64,000 nt of DNA from DATCJA01 sp963734635 (GTDB lineage: Bacteria > Acidobacteriota > Vicinamibacteria > Vicinamibacterales > UBA2999): NCBI GenBank assembly GCA_963734635.1, contig CAVTIA010000014.1:806001-870000 (forward strand), read 5' to 3'. Made by a program: the position numbers and the translations under genes. Positions 46,313-55,040 of this stretch are shown here, piece by piece. The number at the start of each line of letters is the position of its first letter. The stretch's first letter is position 1. The notes beneath the pieces are model-generated. The model ran no database searches. It had not been told where the DNA came from and worked only from the letters and a program-made list of their open reading frames with translations.

Positions 46313-47341
46313 ATGTTCACTGCACGGAGCGTCTGGCGTTGCACGGCATTCTTCGTTTTGTCCATCGGGATCGTGACCGGCAGTCTGCTGATCGCGCAGA
46401 CGCGTGAGAAAGGCGCATGGTGGCCCTCTCCGCACGGCGCCAAGGATCAGGCGGGCAACACGAACTACATCACGCCCGAGAAGGTACTCAAGGCGCTGCG
46501 CATCCCCAAGACGGGGCAGACCTACGAGCTGGGACACATCTACGAACCGGAGATGCCGCAATACGGAAACCGCCCCTTCTATCTGATCACCCATATGGCG
46601 GCGGCACCGCAGAAGGAGGGCCAGGGGTTCGCACAGCAGGAGTACTTCACCGGCTACATCGGCCAGATGGGTACGCAGTACGACGCGTTCGGTCATCAGG
46701 GCCGTGTGGTACGAATGGCCGACGGGACGTTGAAGAACGTCTACTACAACGGATTCACGCAGGAGGATCTGACGGGACGCAACCGCGGCCAGGGCGGCCT
46801 CGAGGCGCTCGGTGTCGAGAACGTCAAGCCGATCATCACGCGCGGCATTTTGATCGATATTGCCGGCTACAAAGGCATCGCGACACTCGAAAGCCGTTAT
46901 GAAGTGACGATGGCAGATGTACGCGGTGCGCTTGCGAAGCAGGGCCTCAGCGAGAACAGCATCGAGCCGGGCGACGCCATCCTTTTCAACTATGGATGGG
47001 CCGTGCACTGGGGCAGCCCGCAGAAGTACAACGACGCGCGCTTTTTCGTCGGCGAGAACCAGGGGTCGCCGGGCATCGGCGTGGAAGTGTCCCGTTGGGC
47101 CGTCGAGAAGAAGGCGTCAATGGTGGGCGCGGACAGCTGCTGCGTGACCATTCAGCCGCCGGCGCGTCCCGAGCTCGGCAACGTGCATCACGAGCTGCTC
47201 TTCGGCGGCGTCGGGATGCTCGAGAACATGGATCTGCGCGAGCTGGCACGCGACCGCGTATACGAGTTCCTGTATGTGAATCTCACCGAGCGCATCAGGG
47301 GCGCTACCGGTTCGCCGGTGAGGCCGATCGCGATTCGATAA
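46313..47341 (+). CDS. Exported cyclase-family hydrolase (kynurenine formamidase-like)
   Basis: 342 residues. Signal-like N-terminus (WRCTAFFVLSIGIVTGSLLIAQ), then a cyclase fold (PF04199): KDQAGNTNYITPEKVLKAL, YELGHIYEPEMPQYGNRPF, the metal-site region GQMGTQYDAFGHQG, ITRGILIDIAG, EPGDAILFNYGWAVHW, and GSPGIGVEVSRWAVEKKASMVGADSCCV. The usual HxGTHxDxPxH reads QMGTQYDAFGH, so D and the last H are kept while the first two His are not; the GTQ(W/Y)D form is known in this family. GGAGGAGCC precedes the ATG. It lies 32 bases after the lipocalin-like gene, so one operon is likely. Confidence 0.88.
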   Translation: MFTARSVWRCTAFFVLSIGIVTGSLLIAQTREKGAWWPSPHGAKDQAGNTNYITPEKVLKALRIPKTGQTYELGHIYEPEMPQYGNRPFYLITHMAAAPQKEGQGFAQQEYFTGYIGQMGTQYDAFGHQGRVVRMADGTLKNVYYNGFTQEDLTGRNRGQGGLEALGVENVKPIITRGILIDIAGYKGIATLESRYEVTMADVRGALAKQGLSENSIEPGDAILFNYGWAVHWGSPQKYNDARFFVGENQGSPGIGVEVSRWAVEKKASMVGADSCCVTIQPPARPELGNVHHELLFGGVGMLENMDLRELARDRVYEFLYVNLTERIRGATGSPVRPIAIR

Positions 47342-47348
47342 TTTGTTG

Positions 47349-47444
47349 TGCGTAGTGTCCGGCTTTAGCCGGATTCACAACGGGCCACAGAGACGCGGAG
47401 ACACAGAGATTTCTTCGTACGTAGCGTCCGGCTTCAGCCGGACC
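47349..47444. repeat. Two GTCCGGCTT(T/C)AGCCGGA palindromes with a CACAGAGAC tract
   Basis: GCGTAGTGTCCGGCTTTAGC CGGA, then GGCCACAGAGACGCGGAGACACAGAG, then GTACGTAGCGTCCGGCTTCAGCCGGACC. The same mix of palindrome and CACAGAGACAC words occurs at 25170-25337, but in the other orientation. Confidence 0.82.
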
Positions 47445-47475
47445 AGAAACGGGCCGCGGTCACCGGAGTCATTTT

Positions 47476-49048
47476 ATGGAAGACGATTCGCCAGGCACGA
47501 GTCCACGTGCGACCTCTAGTGCGATGACGCGCCGGGCGTTCGGACAGGCGCTCGGAGTGGGAGCCGTCACGGCCATGCAAGGGCTCGCCGATACCGCTTC
47601 GTCAGCTCAATCGAGTGGTGCACCGCCTGCCGCGGGCAGCGGCGACGAACTCTGTGATCTCAGCGCCATTGAGCTGGTCGCGAAGATCCGCCGCAAAGAG
47701 GTATCCGCGCGCGAGGTGATGACGGCGCATCTGGCGCGGATCGAACGTATCAATCCGCGTGTGAACGCGATCGTCACGCTGGTTGCGGAGCGCGCGATGG
47801 CGGACGCCGCGCGGGCCGACGAGCTTGCCGCCAAGGGCGGCACACTCGGCGTGCTGCATGGACTGCCGGTCGCACACAAGGATCTCGTCGATACCGCCGG
47901 AATCAGGACGACTCGCGGATCGCTGTTTCTACCGCGACACCGTGCCCACTCGAGACGCAGCAATCGTGACGCGCATACGAACGGCCGGCGCCATCACCTG
48001 CGGCAAGACCAATACTCCGGAGTTCGGTGCGGGGTCGCAGACGTTCAACAGGGTCTTCGGGCCAACGCGCAATCCGTACGACCTCACAAAGACCTGCGGC
48101 GGCAGCAGCGGCGGTGCCGCGGTCGCGCTTGCGTGCGGCATGATCCCGATTGCCGATGGCAGCGACACCGGTGGCTCTCTGCGCAACCCCGCAGCATTCT
48201 GTAACGTCGTCGGCATCCGCCCCTCTCCTGGTCGCGTACCGAACAATTCGGCGAGCTGGTCGCCATTGTCGGTGTCGGGACCGATGGCCCGATCGGTTTC
48301 GGATGTGGCTCTGTTCCTCAGCGCCATCGCCGGACCCGATCCATCGAGTCCGCTTTCGATCGTGGAAGAGAGCGGCCGCTTCCGCGCACCGCTCGAGCGC
48401 AACTTCAAGGGCGTGCGTGTGGCGTGGTGGCGAGGCTTGGGAGGCATTCCGTTTGAGCCTGAAATCCGTCGCGTTGTCGACGGCAATCGCCGGGTGTTCG
48501 AGAGCTTCGGCTGTGTTGTCGAAGAGGCCGAGCCCGATTTCGCGGGTGTCGAGGAGGCATTTCCGGTATTGCGGTTTGCGGCCAATCATCCGCAGTACGC
48601 GCCACTCGTTCGTGAGCGGCCCGAATGGGTGAAGGACACAATCAAATACGAGGTGGCGCAGGCGGAACGCATCACGGGCGCCGATATCGGGCGCGCCTTC
48701 GCCCGCCAGGCGCGCATGTACGAGCAGAGCCGGCAATTCTTCGAACGGTACGACTACTTCGTCCTTCCCGTGACCCAGGTATCGCCGTTCGACGTGAATG
48801 TACCGTATCCGACCCAGATCAACGGAATGCCGATGACGACTTACGTGGACTGGATGCGCTCGTGCTGGTACATCACGTTCATGGCGAACCCGGCAATGTC
48901 GGTGCCCGCGGGGTTTACGTCGACCGGGCTCCCCGTGGGGCTTCAGATCGTCGGTCGCCATCGCGATGAATGGAGCCTGCTGCAAATGGCCTACGCCTTC
49001 GAGCAGACCACGCGACACGGCGCCAGGCGCCCCATCGTGACCGCCTGA
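47476..49048 (+). CDS. Amidase-signature hydrolase with Tat-like signal (one frameshift)
   Basis: About 523 residues. The N-terminus MTRRAFGQALGVGAV resembles a twin-arginine signal. Amidase signature features: LHGLPVAHKDLVDTAG with the catalytic Lys, CGGSSGGAAVALACGM with the cis-Ser, DGSDTGGSLRNPA with the nucleophilic Ser, GPMARSVSDVALFLSAIAGPD and PAMSVPAGFTSTGLPVGLQIVG. The +1 break near 47927 is an extra T in TTT; without it the frame reads RGSLFYRDTVPTRDAAIV. It likely hydrolyses an amide in the periplasm; substrate unknown. With the cyclase-family enzyme just upstream it may form a short amide/formamide pathway, which is inference. Confidence 0.88.
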
Positions 49049-49194
49049 GAAGCGCCGCGAAATTTCTCCCACCACAGCATGCGCTTCGGGTACCAGCGCC
49101 CGAGCGGACGTACTCGTTTTTGTGGCACTCTTCTTTGACCCGCGGTACTCTGAAACGTAAGATTGGCGCCGGGGTCTCATCTGCTGCTGCTCTT

Positions 49195-49335
49195 GGACCG
49201 CTATGCGGCTCGTTGCTTGAATGTTTACTTGTTGTTGCCCGCGTAGCGGTCCAAGGCGCGCGAAGCGCGTCAAAAGAAACTGACAACCAGCCAAGGGCTC
49301 CGGTCGGATATCACGGCACAGCCCTTGGCTGGTTC
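49195..49335 (+). repeat. Composite three-palindrome element, copy 3
   Basis: Outer stem GGACCGCTATGCGG ... CGTAGCGGTCC, short palindrome GGCGCGCGAAGCGCG, and stem AACCAGCCAAGGGC ... GCCCTTGGCTGGTT. It ends five bases before GGGAGG, the ribosome binding site of the next cytochrome gene. The 305-base stretch 49049-49353 contains nothing else recognisable. Confidence 0.87.
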
Positions 49336-49353
49336 AACAGGGAGGCACGGGTA

Positions 49354-50507
49354 ATGAGGTTGGCAAGAGGCCGGATCTTCTCGATCACGGGAGCGGTGAC
49401 GGTGTGCATGCTGGCCGTCGCGGCCGCTGCCAATCTGTCCGCCTCGGCGTCGCAGAGCGGAGCGGAACAGGGTCTCGTGATGGCCGAGAGCCATTCAAGA
49501 ACATTCAGGTGCTCAAGGGAATGCCCGTTGACACGTTCATCGAAGCGATGGGCATGTTTGCGGCCTCGATGGGCGGCGACTGCACGTACTGTCATTCGAA
49601 AGACGCCGTCTTCAACCGTGACGCGTTTTCGGTGGCAACCCCGAGGATCCAGCGCGCACGCCAGATGATCGTGATGATGAGAACGATCAACAACAACAAT
49701 TTCGGTGGAGCGCTGAAAGTCACGTGCTTCACGTGCCACCGTGGCTCGTACGTGCCGGAAACTGCTCCGCGTCTCGCCCTCCAATACGGAACGCCGGACG
49801 AAGATCCCAACGTGATGAACTTCGTGCCCGACACCAGCGTGTCGGCCAATCAGGTCCTGGACAAGTATCTCGAGGCGCTCGGCGGCGCGGGACGGTTGGC
49901 GAAGCTCTCGAGCTTTACGGCCAAGGGGACCTATTCAGGTTTCGACACAGGCTTCGCCGAGGTGCCGGTGGAGATCTTTGCGAAGGCTCCGAATCAGCGC
50001 ACCACGGTTGTGCACTTGGACTACGGACAGAACGTTCGGGTGTTTGACGGTCGCAGCGGCTGGTTTGCGGGACCGGACAGTCCGGCGCCACTGGTCACAC
50101 TGACGACCGGTACTCTCGACTTGGCCCGGATGGAAGCGCTCGTGGCGTTTCCGACCGGGATAAAGCAGGCGTTCAGCCAGTGGGTGGTGGGCAACTCGAT
50201 CATCGACGATAACGACGTCCAGATTGTTCAGGGAACCAGTCCGGGTCTGCTCCCGGTCAACCTGTACTTCGACAAGAGCGGGCTGCTCGTCCGGCTCGTG
50301 CGCTGGAACCAGACGGCGGTCGGCCCCGTCCCGACCCAAATCGATTACAGCGACTACCGGGACGTTGCCGGTGTCGGGGTGAAGATGCCGTTCGCCTGGA
50401 CCATCAGTCAGACCTATATGCAGATGACGATCAAGGTGAACGAGCTCCAGCCGAACACGCCGATCGACGCGGGGCGGTTCGCCAAGCCGGCCCCGGCGGT
50501 GCGCTGA
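49354..50507 (+). CDS. Diheme cytochrome, reaction-centre cytochrome c subunit type, paralogue 3 (one frameshift)
   Basis: About 384 residues. Signal peptide from ATG 49354 (MRLARGRIFSITGAVTVCML); one base appears missing near 49490, because AES then shifts to PFKNIQVLKGMPVDTFIEAMG in another frame. Haem motifs CTYCH and CFTCH are intact. The C-terminal domain shows GTYSGFDTGFAEVPVEIFAK, VFDGRSGWFAGPD and DYRDVAGVGVKMPFAW. This is one of the few deletions among the frame errors in the window. The composite palindrome element forms its 5' leader. Confidence 0.85.
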
Positions 50508-50535
50508 TAGGGTATATTTACGCCCGCTGGAGGGG

Positions 50536-50665
50536 CCTTGGGCGCGCGGAGCGCGCCAAGCCGGGGCCCCCGCCGCGCGGTTTGTGCGCGGTGGGGTGGA
50601 AGAGAGACTGGCCAACCAGCCGAGGGCTCTGGGCGGGATATCAAGGGCAGTGCCCTTGGCTGGTT
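50536..50665 (+). repeat. Composite palindrome element, partial copy
   Basis: Keeps the short palindrome CTTGGGCGCGCGGAGCGCGCCAAG and the stem AACCAGCCGAGGGC ... GCCCTTGGCTGGTT but lacks the outer GGACCGCTA stem. It lies 43 bases before the ATG of the next gene, whose frame runs open through it. Confidence 0.82.
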
Positions 50666-50707
50666 CGAACCCTCCAGCGTGGTACGAAGGGGTCTGGACG
50701 AGAATTT

Positions 50708-51604
50708 ATGCATCGATCGCGCATAGGCTGGGGAAGCGCGCCGCTGCTGGCTGTGCTTCTAAGTCTCTGGGGCGCGCCAGCGTTGGCTCAGGTGGATATC
50801 TCCGGCCTATGGCGTCCGTTGCCCCGCAACCAGGACGGCAGCGGAATGACCGGCGACGCCGCTGGCGTTCCGCTGAGCAACGCAGGCCAATGGCGGGCTC
50901 AAAGCTGGTCCCCGGACGATTTCGATACCGCCGAATGGGTTTGCCGGCCCCACGTCTGGGACTATTCGCTCGAGGGTCCGCTCTCGGCTATGCGGATCTG
51001 GACCGAGACGGACGAGGCCTCGCAGAAGATCATCGCTTACCGCGGGCACATCAATCAGGAAGAGCAGGAAACGACAATCTGGATGGATGGCCGGCCTCAT
51101 CCGCCCGCGAATGCGCTCCACACATGGAGCGGCTTTTCAACGGGCGAATGGGACGGCGATACGCTGGTCGTGACGACCACCCATGTGAAGGAGGCGTACA
51201 TCCGGCGCTCGGGGTTGATGCGGAGCGATCAGACGGTGGTGCGCACCCGCTGGCGGCGTATGGGCGACTTCCTGCAGGCGACCGTCATTCTGTACGACCC
51301 CATTCTGCTGAACGGACCGTACGTTCGAACCACGATGATGTGGGTTCACGATCCGGCCATGCGGATGGACCCCTATCCGTGCGAAGAAGCCACCGAGACC
51401 GCCGTTCCGCGCGGAACCGTTCCACACTTTCTACCCGGCCAGAGCAGGCTGCCGGGCCTCAATCCAAAGCTCGCCGACCGATTCGGCACACCCTTCGAGG
51501 CAAGGCTCGGCGGACCTGAAACGATGTATCCCGAGTACATCGCGAAGATGAAGGCGATGCCGAAGCCCGCTGTCACCGCCCCGCGGGGATCGGATGGACC
51601 ATGA
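50708..51604 (+). CDS. GDTLVV-related secreted protein (FSTGEWDGDTLVV subfamily)
   Basis: 298 residues. Signal peptide MHRSRIGWGSAPLLAVLLSL ending ALAQ, then VDISGLWRPLPRNQDGSGMTGDAAGVPLS, WVCRPHVWDYSLEGPLSAM, TTIWMDGRPHPP, the core WSGFSTGEWDGDTLVVTTTHVKEAYIRR, VILYDPILLNGPYVR and ETMYPEYIAKMKAMP. It is a close full-length paralogue of the 25.3 kb gene. The stop overlaps the ATG of the MBL-fold gene (ATGA), strong evidence for translational coupling. Function unknown. Confidence 0.87.
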   Translation: MHRSRIGWGSAPLLAVLLSLWGAPALAQVDISGLWRPLPRNQDGSGMTGDAAGVPLSNAGQWRAQSWSPDDFDTAEWVCRPHVWDYSLEGPLSAMRIWTETDEASQKIIAYRGHINQEEQETTIWMDGRPHPPANALHTWSGFSTGEWDGDTLVVTTTHVKEAYIRRSGLMRSDQTVVRTRWRRMGDFLQATVILYDPILLNGPYVRTTMMWVHDPAMRMDPYPCEEATETAVPRGTVPHFLPGQSRLPGLNPKLADRFGTPFEARLGGPETMYPEYIAKMKAMPKPAVTAPRGSDGP

Positions 51605-52620
51605 ATAGACTGTGGATGCTCGTCGCCGTCTGTTTCGCTGTGATTGGCTTTGCCGAGTCCACCTCGACCCAGGCCAATCAGGCTGCCAGCCGCCCGACAG
51701 TCTGGCCGCCGCGCCTGGCCACCCCGGCGGCGGGCGAAGTCGAGGTACTGCCCGTACAGGGCAAGGTGCACGTGATCATCGGCGCGGGGGGCAATATCAC
51801 CGTGCATTCCGGCGACGATGGGGTGCTGATAGTGGACACGGGCCTCGCGTCGATGACCCCGAAGGTTCTCGCGGCGCTGAAGACCGTATCGACCAGGCCG
51901 CTGAGGTACATCGTCAATACGACAGAGTTCGACGAGTACATCGGCGGGAATTCGGTCATTGCGGATACGGGAGAGATCATTCCCTTCCGCGCCCCGGACT
52001 ACACCGCCGGGCCGCAGGGTGCGCTGGACATCACCCGCGCGTCGGTCATCTCCTATTACACGCTGCTTCACAGGGTCGCCGGCCCGGCCGGAAAAGCACC
52101 TCGCATTCCGGAGGATGGATGGCCTGACAACACCTACTCCATTCCCCAGAAAAGGCTCTACTTCAACGATGAGCCTGTCATCATCACGCACATTCCTTCC
52201 AACACCGACAGCAACAGCGTCGTCCTGTTTCGGAAGTCCGACGTGGTCAGCGCCGGTGGGCTGCTCGATCTCACGACGTATCCGGTAATAGACGTCACCG
52301 GGGGCGGCAGCATCCAGGCGATCGTTGACGGTCTCAACCGCCTGATTGATATCACCGTGCCAGCTTCCCATGCCGGGGGAGGCACGCTGGTCGTTCCAGG
52401 CCACGGCCGGATTGCGGATCATGCTGAAGTGGTCTACTACCGTGACATGACCACGATCATCCGGGACCGTGTCGCGGACATGGTCAAGAAGGGAATGACG
52501 CTGGCGCAGGTAAAGGCCGCCAGACCTTCGCGGGACTATGACGCGCGCTACGGCAAACAGACCGGGCCGTGGACGACGGACATGTTTGTGGAGGCGGTGT
52601 ATCAGAGCCTCAAGAGATAG
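51601..52620 (+). CDS. Exported metallo-beta-lactamase-fold protein 2 with eroded metal site
   Basis: 339 residues. Signal peptide MNRLWMLVAVCFAVIGFAES, then VHVIIGAGGNITVHSGDDGVLIVDTGLA, LRYIVNTTEFDEYIGGN, DVVSAGGLLDLTTYPVIDVTGGGSIQ and LVVPGHGRIADHAEVVYYRDM. The expected HxHxDH reads TEFDEY, with none of the His left, and the GD before LLD is GG, so the zinc site is more eroded than in the 33.9 kb paralogue. The C-terminal GMTLAQVKAARPSRDYDARYG block is kept, as are fold-defining glycines. It may be a binding or scaffold protein rather than a hydrolase. Confidence 0.85.
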   Translation: MNRLWMLVAVCFAVIGFAESTSTQANQAASRPTVWPPRLATPAAGEVEVLPVQGKVHVIIGAGGNITVHSGDDGVLIVDTGLASMTPKVLAALKTVSTRPLRYIVNTTEFDEYIGGNSVIADTGEIIPFRAPDYTAGPQGALDITRASVISYYTLLHRVAGPAGKAPRIPEDGWPDNTYSIPQKRLYFNDEPVIITHIPSNTDSNSVVLFRKSDVVSAGGLLDLTTYPVIDVTGGGSIQAIVDGLNRLIDITVPASHAGGGTLVVPGHGRIADHAEVVYYRDMTTIIRDRVADMVKKGMTLAQVKAARPSRDYDARYGKQTGPWTTDMFVEAVYQSLKR

Positions 52621-52738
52621 CTGGTAGTTTGTAGCCGGTAGCTGGTAGCAATTCCTGGGCAGGGTTCGCGGTTCGCCAATCGCAAGCCGCTAACTACGAA
52701 TTGCCCGCTACCGACTACCAACTACCGACTACCAACCG
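52621..52738. repeat. GGTAGTTTGTAGCCGGTAG / CTACCGACTACCAAC tract
   Basis: GGTAGTTTGTAGCCGGTAGC and later CGCTACCGACTACCAACTAC, CGACTACCAACCG are mirrored around CAATTCCTGGGC...CGCAAGCC. The same vocabulary appears at 39863-39990. It separates the MBL-fold gene from the DUF6152 gene. Confidence 0.78.
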
Positions 52739-52757
52739 ATTGAAAGGAGACGGTTTC

Positions 52758-53147
52758 ATGAAACGCAGGGTGCTGTTGGTAATTGCCGGCATCGTCGTTC
52801 TTGCAGCGGCCGATCAGGTGCTTGCGCATCACTCGTTTTCGGCGACGTACGATTCGAGCAAGAAGGTCGAAATCCAGGGCGCGGTGAAAGAGTTCGTCTG
52901 GCGCAATCCCCATTCGTTCATGAGGCTCGACGTCATGGACAAGGACGGCACGGTCAAGACGTGGACGCTCGAATGGGGTTCGACCAACGACTTGACCCAG
53001 GCGAAGATCACCAGGACGACGCTGAAGCCCGGCGACCAGTTGGTCGTCACCGGCGAAGCGCCGCGCGATGAGTCGTCGCTGCGGCTGCTGATCTCCACCG
53101 TGAAGCGGCCGAGCGACGGGTTCGAGTGGCGGGGCAGGGTCGAATAG
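52758..53147 (+). CDS. DUF6152 family protein, copy 6
   Basis: 129 residues. Signal peptide MKRRVLLVIAGIVVLAAADQ ending VLA, mature start HHSFSATYDSSKKVEIQGAVKEFVWRNPHSFMRLDVMDK, then TLEWGSTNDLTQAKI, LVVTGEAPRDES and STVKRPSDGFEW. It is closest to the 35.8 kb copy (ATY, RNPHSF, KRP.DG). AAAGGAGA precedes the ATG. The next gene starts two bases after the stop, so the pair is almost certainly co-translated; here the partner is the QTRLF-type protein rather than a GDTLVV protein. Confidence 0.88.
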   Translation: MKRRVLLVIAGIVVLAAADQVLAHHSFSATYDSSKKVEIQGAVKEFVWRNPHSFMRLDVMDKDGTVKTWTLEWGSTNDLTQAKITRTTLKPGDQLVVTGEAPRDESSLRLLISTVKRPSDGFEWRGRVE

Positions 53148-53149
53148 AC

Positions 53150-53920
53150 ATGTTCCGGTTTGTGCTGGTCGGCGTTCTGGTGGTTGCCGCCGTTCAGGGT
53201 GACGCTCTCGCCCAGGGACGCGGTCGGGGCGGCGGTGCGCCTCAGGGTCAGGCCCCGACGGCGCGTTCGATGGCGCCGAAGGACTATACGGGGTACTGGG
53301 TGTCGGTCGTCACCGAGCACTGGCACCTCCGGATGCTGATGCCCCCGAAGGGTGAATACGCGATGCTGCCGCTCAATCCGGAAGGTCGCAAGGTCGCCGA
53401 TGCCTGGGACGCTGCGAAAGACAGAGCGGCCGGCAACGAATGCAGGTCATACGGGGCTGCCGGAATCATGCGGATCCCGGGACGGTTCTACGTCCACTGG
53501 GCCGACGACAACACCCTGCAGATGGACGCCGACACGGGGACGCAGACCCGGCTGTTCCGGTTTGGAGGTGCGCCACCCGCCGGGCAGGAGCTACAGTGGC
53601 AAGGAAACTCCGTGGCGATGTGGGAAGGGATTCAGCGTGGCCGCGGCGCCAAGCCCACCGGCCAGCTTCGGGTGACCACAACCGGCATGCGGCCCGGATA
53701 TCTGCGCAGGAATGGCGTCCCGTACAGCGAAAACGCGCGGCTGGAGGAATACTTCGAAACCTTCACCGAGCCGAACGGCGACACGTGGCTCGTCGACACC
53801 ATGATCGTCACCGATCCGCAGTACCTAACTCAGCCGTACGCGACGACATATTCCTTCAAGAAAATCCCGGATCGCTCGGGATGGGATCCGACGCCGTGCC
53901 GGGCCGACGAAGTCCGGTGA
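53150..53920 (+). CDS. Secreted protein of unknown family (ITGYWV...QTRLFEF type), copy 2
   Basis: 256 residues. Signal peptide MFRFVLVGVLVVAAVQGDALAQ, a Gly-rich linker RGRGGGAPQGQ, then YTGYWVSVVTEHWHLRMLMPPKGEYAMLP, VADAWDAAKDRAAGNECRSYGAAGIMRIPGRFYVHWADDNTLQMDADTGTQTRLFRFG, GYLRRNGVPYSENARL, FTEPNGDTWLVDTMIV and KIPDRSGWDPTPCR. The 33.0 kb gene matches it throughout, including the C-terminal W.P.PC. Position directly after a DUF6152 gene and close to an MBL-fold gene suggests a conserved unit. Function unknown. Confidence 0.86.
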   Translation: MFRFVLVGVLVVAAVQGDALAQGRGRGGGAPQGQAPTARSMAPKDYTGYWVSVVTEHWHLRMLMPPKGEYAMLPLNPEGRKVADAWDAAKDRAAGNECRSYGAAGIMRIPGRFYVHWADDNTLQMDADTGTQTRLFRFGGAPPAGQELQWQGNSVAMWEGIQRGRGAKPTGQLRVTTTGMRPGYLRRNGVPYSENARLEEYFETFTEPNGDTWLVDTMIVTDPQYLTQPYATTYSFKKIPDRSGWDPTPCRADEVR

Positions 53921-53945
53921 TCAACGCGTGTTGAGGAGCCGATAT

Positions 53946-55040
53946 ATGCGTACAGTTTTCGTTGCTGTCGTCGCCTTCGGGCTGGTGACGGCTTACGGAG
54001 TGACAGGACCTAGCGCGGCAGCGCAGACCGCAGGTTCCGCACCTGTCGGAACCGCCGAAGCAGGGAAGGCGCACTACGCGTTCGGCAATACGTCGTGCTC
54101 GAATTGCCACGGTGCCGAGGGACAGGGAGCGTTCGGGCCGGCGCTCGCGGGACGAAACTTCACGTACGCACGCTTCCGCGGGTACGTGCGAAACCCGCTC
54201 GGTCGCATGCCGGCGTACGTCGAGTCCCAGCTCACCGATCAGGAAATCGCCGACATGGTCGTGTACTTCAACAGCCTGCCTCCGGCACCCAAGGCGTTGG
54301 CATGGCGGACGCCGCTTCCGGTGGGTGCGCCACGCGGCCAGCAGTTGGCAACGGCCGTGATCGGGTGTGCACAGTGTCATGGGGCGACGTTCGAGACGCC
54401 GCGCCATGGCGCCGCCGAAGTGAGCGGCGATTTCGAATGGTTCAAACGCATGGTCTATGAGCACACCGCCGGTCAGACCGATCAGTGGGCACAGCTGGAT
54501 CGATCGCTGCAACCGGTAACCCCGTACGGGGCTGGGCCTCCCGGTCGTAATCGGATCCGCATGGGCAACTACTCGCGCGCCAGGCTGCCTGAAGCGACGC
54601 TCAAGGAAATGTGGGACTGGATGAACGACCTTGGCGTCCATCTGGCCGTCCTGAGGGGCCGTATTACTGCCGGCGAGGCGAGCCCCGGCGCAGCAGCCTA
54701 CACGATCGAAGTGGTCAACACGGCCGTCAAGGGCAAAGGGATCACCAACGAAGACGTCACTGTGGCCGTCGCGCTCCCTGCCGGCACCAAAGTGGTAAGC
54801 ACCGCCGGCGCTGGTTATGAAGGGGTCAAGCACGATGACGAGGCCAAGAGCGACGTCGCCGTGTGGCGCGTTCCGCAGATGGCGCCGGGAGACCGTCAGT
54901 CGTTCACGATTACGCTCGCAGCGCCCGCCACGACCCTGCGCGGAACGATCCGCTGGGCGAAACCCGCGGTCAAAGCTGACGATGAAGTGGAATTTGCATT
55001 GGCAACGGGCCGCGGGGGCCGCGGGGCCGGAGCCCTTTGA
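53946..55040 (+). CDS. Exported c-type cytochrome with two haem motifs and DUF11-like tail
   Basis: 364 residues. Signal peptide ending SAAAQ, then a cytochrome c domain with CSNCHGAEGQGAFGPALAG (about residue 37) and LGRMPAYVESQLTDQEIADMVVYFNSLP, and a second part with CAQCHGATFETPRHG (about 142). The tail from about residue 240 (YTIEVVNTAVKGKGITNEDVTVAVALPAGTKVV) is an Ig-like/DUF11-type beta domain. GAGGAG precedes the ATG. The stop overlaps the start of the next gene (TGATG), so it is tightly coupled to two membrane proteins and probably donates or accepts electrons with them. Confidence 0.88.
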   Translation: MRTVFVAVVAFGLVTAYGVTGPSAAAQTAGSAPVGTAEAGKAHYAFGNTSCSNCHGAEGQGAFGPALAGRNFTYARFRGYVRNPLGRMPAYVESQLTDQEIADMVVYFNSLPPAPKALAWRTPLPVGAPRGQQLATAVIGCAQCHGATFETPRHGAAEVSGDFEWFKRMVYEHTAGQTDQWAQLDRSLQPVTPYGAGPPGRNRIRMGNYSRARLPEATLKEMWDWMNDLGVHLAVLRGRITAGEASPGAAAYTIEVVNTAVKGKGITNEDVTVAVALPAGTKVVSTAGAGYEGVKHDDEAKSDVAVWRVPQMAPGDRQSFTITLAAPATTLRGTIRWAKPAVKADDEVEFALATGRGGRGAGAL

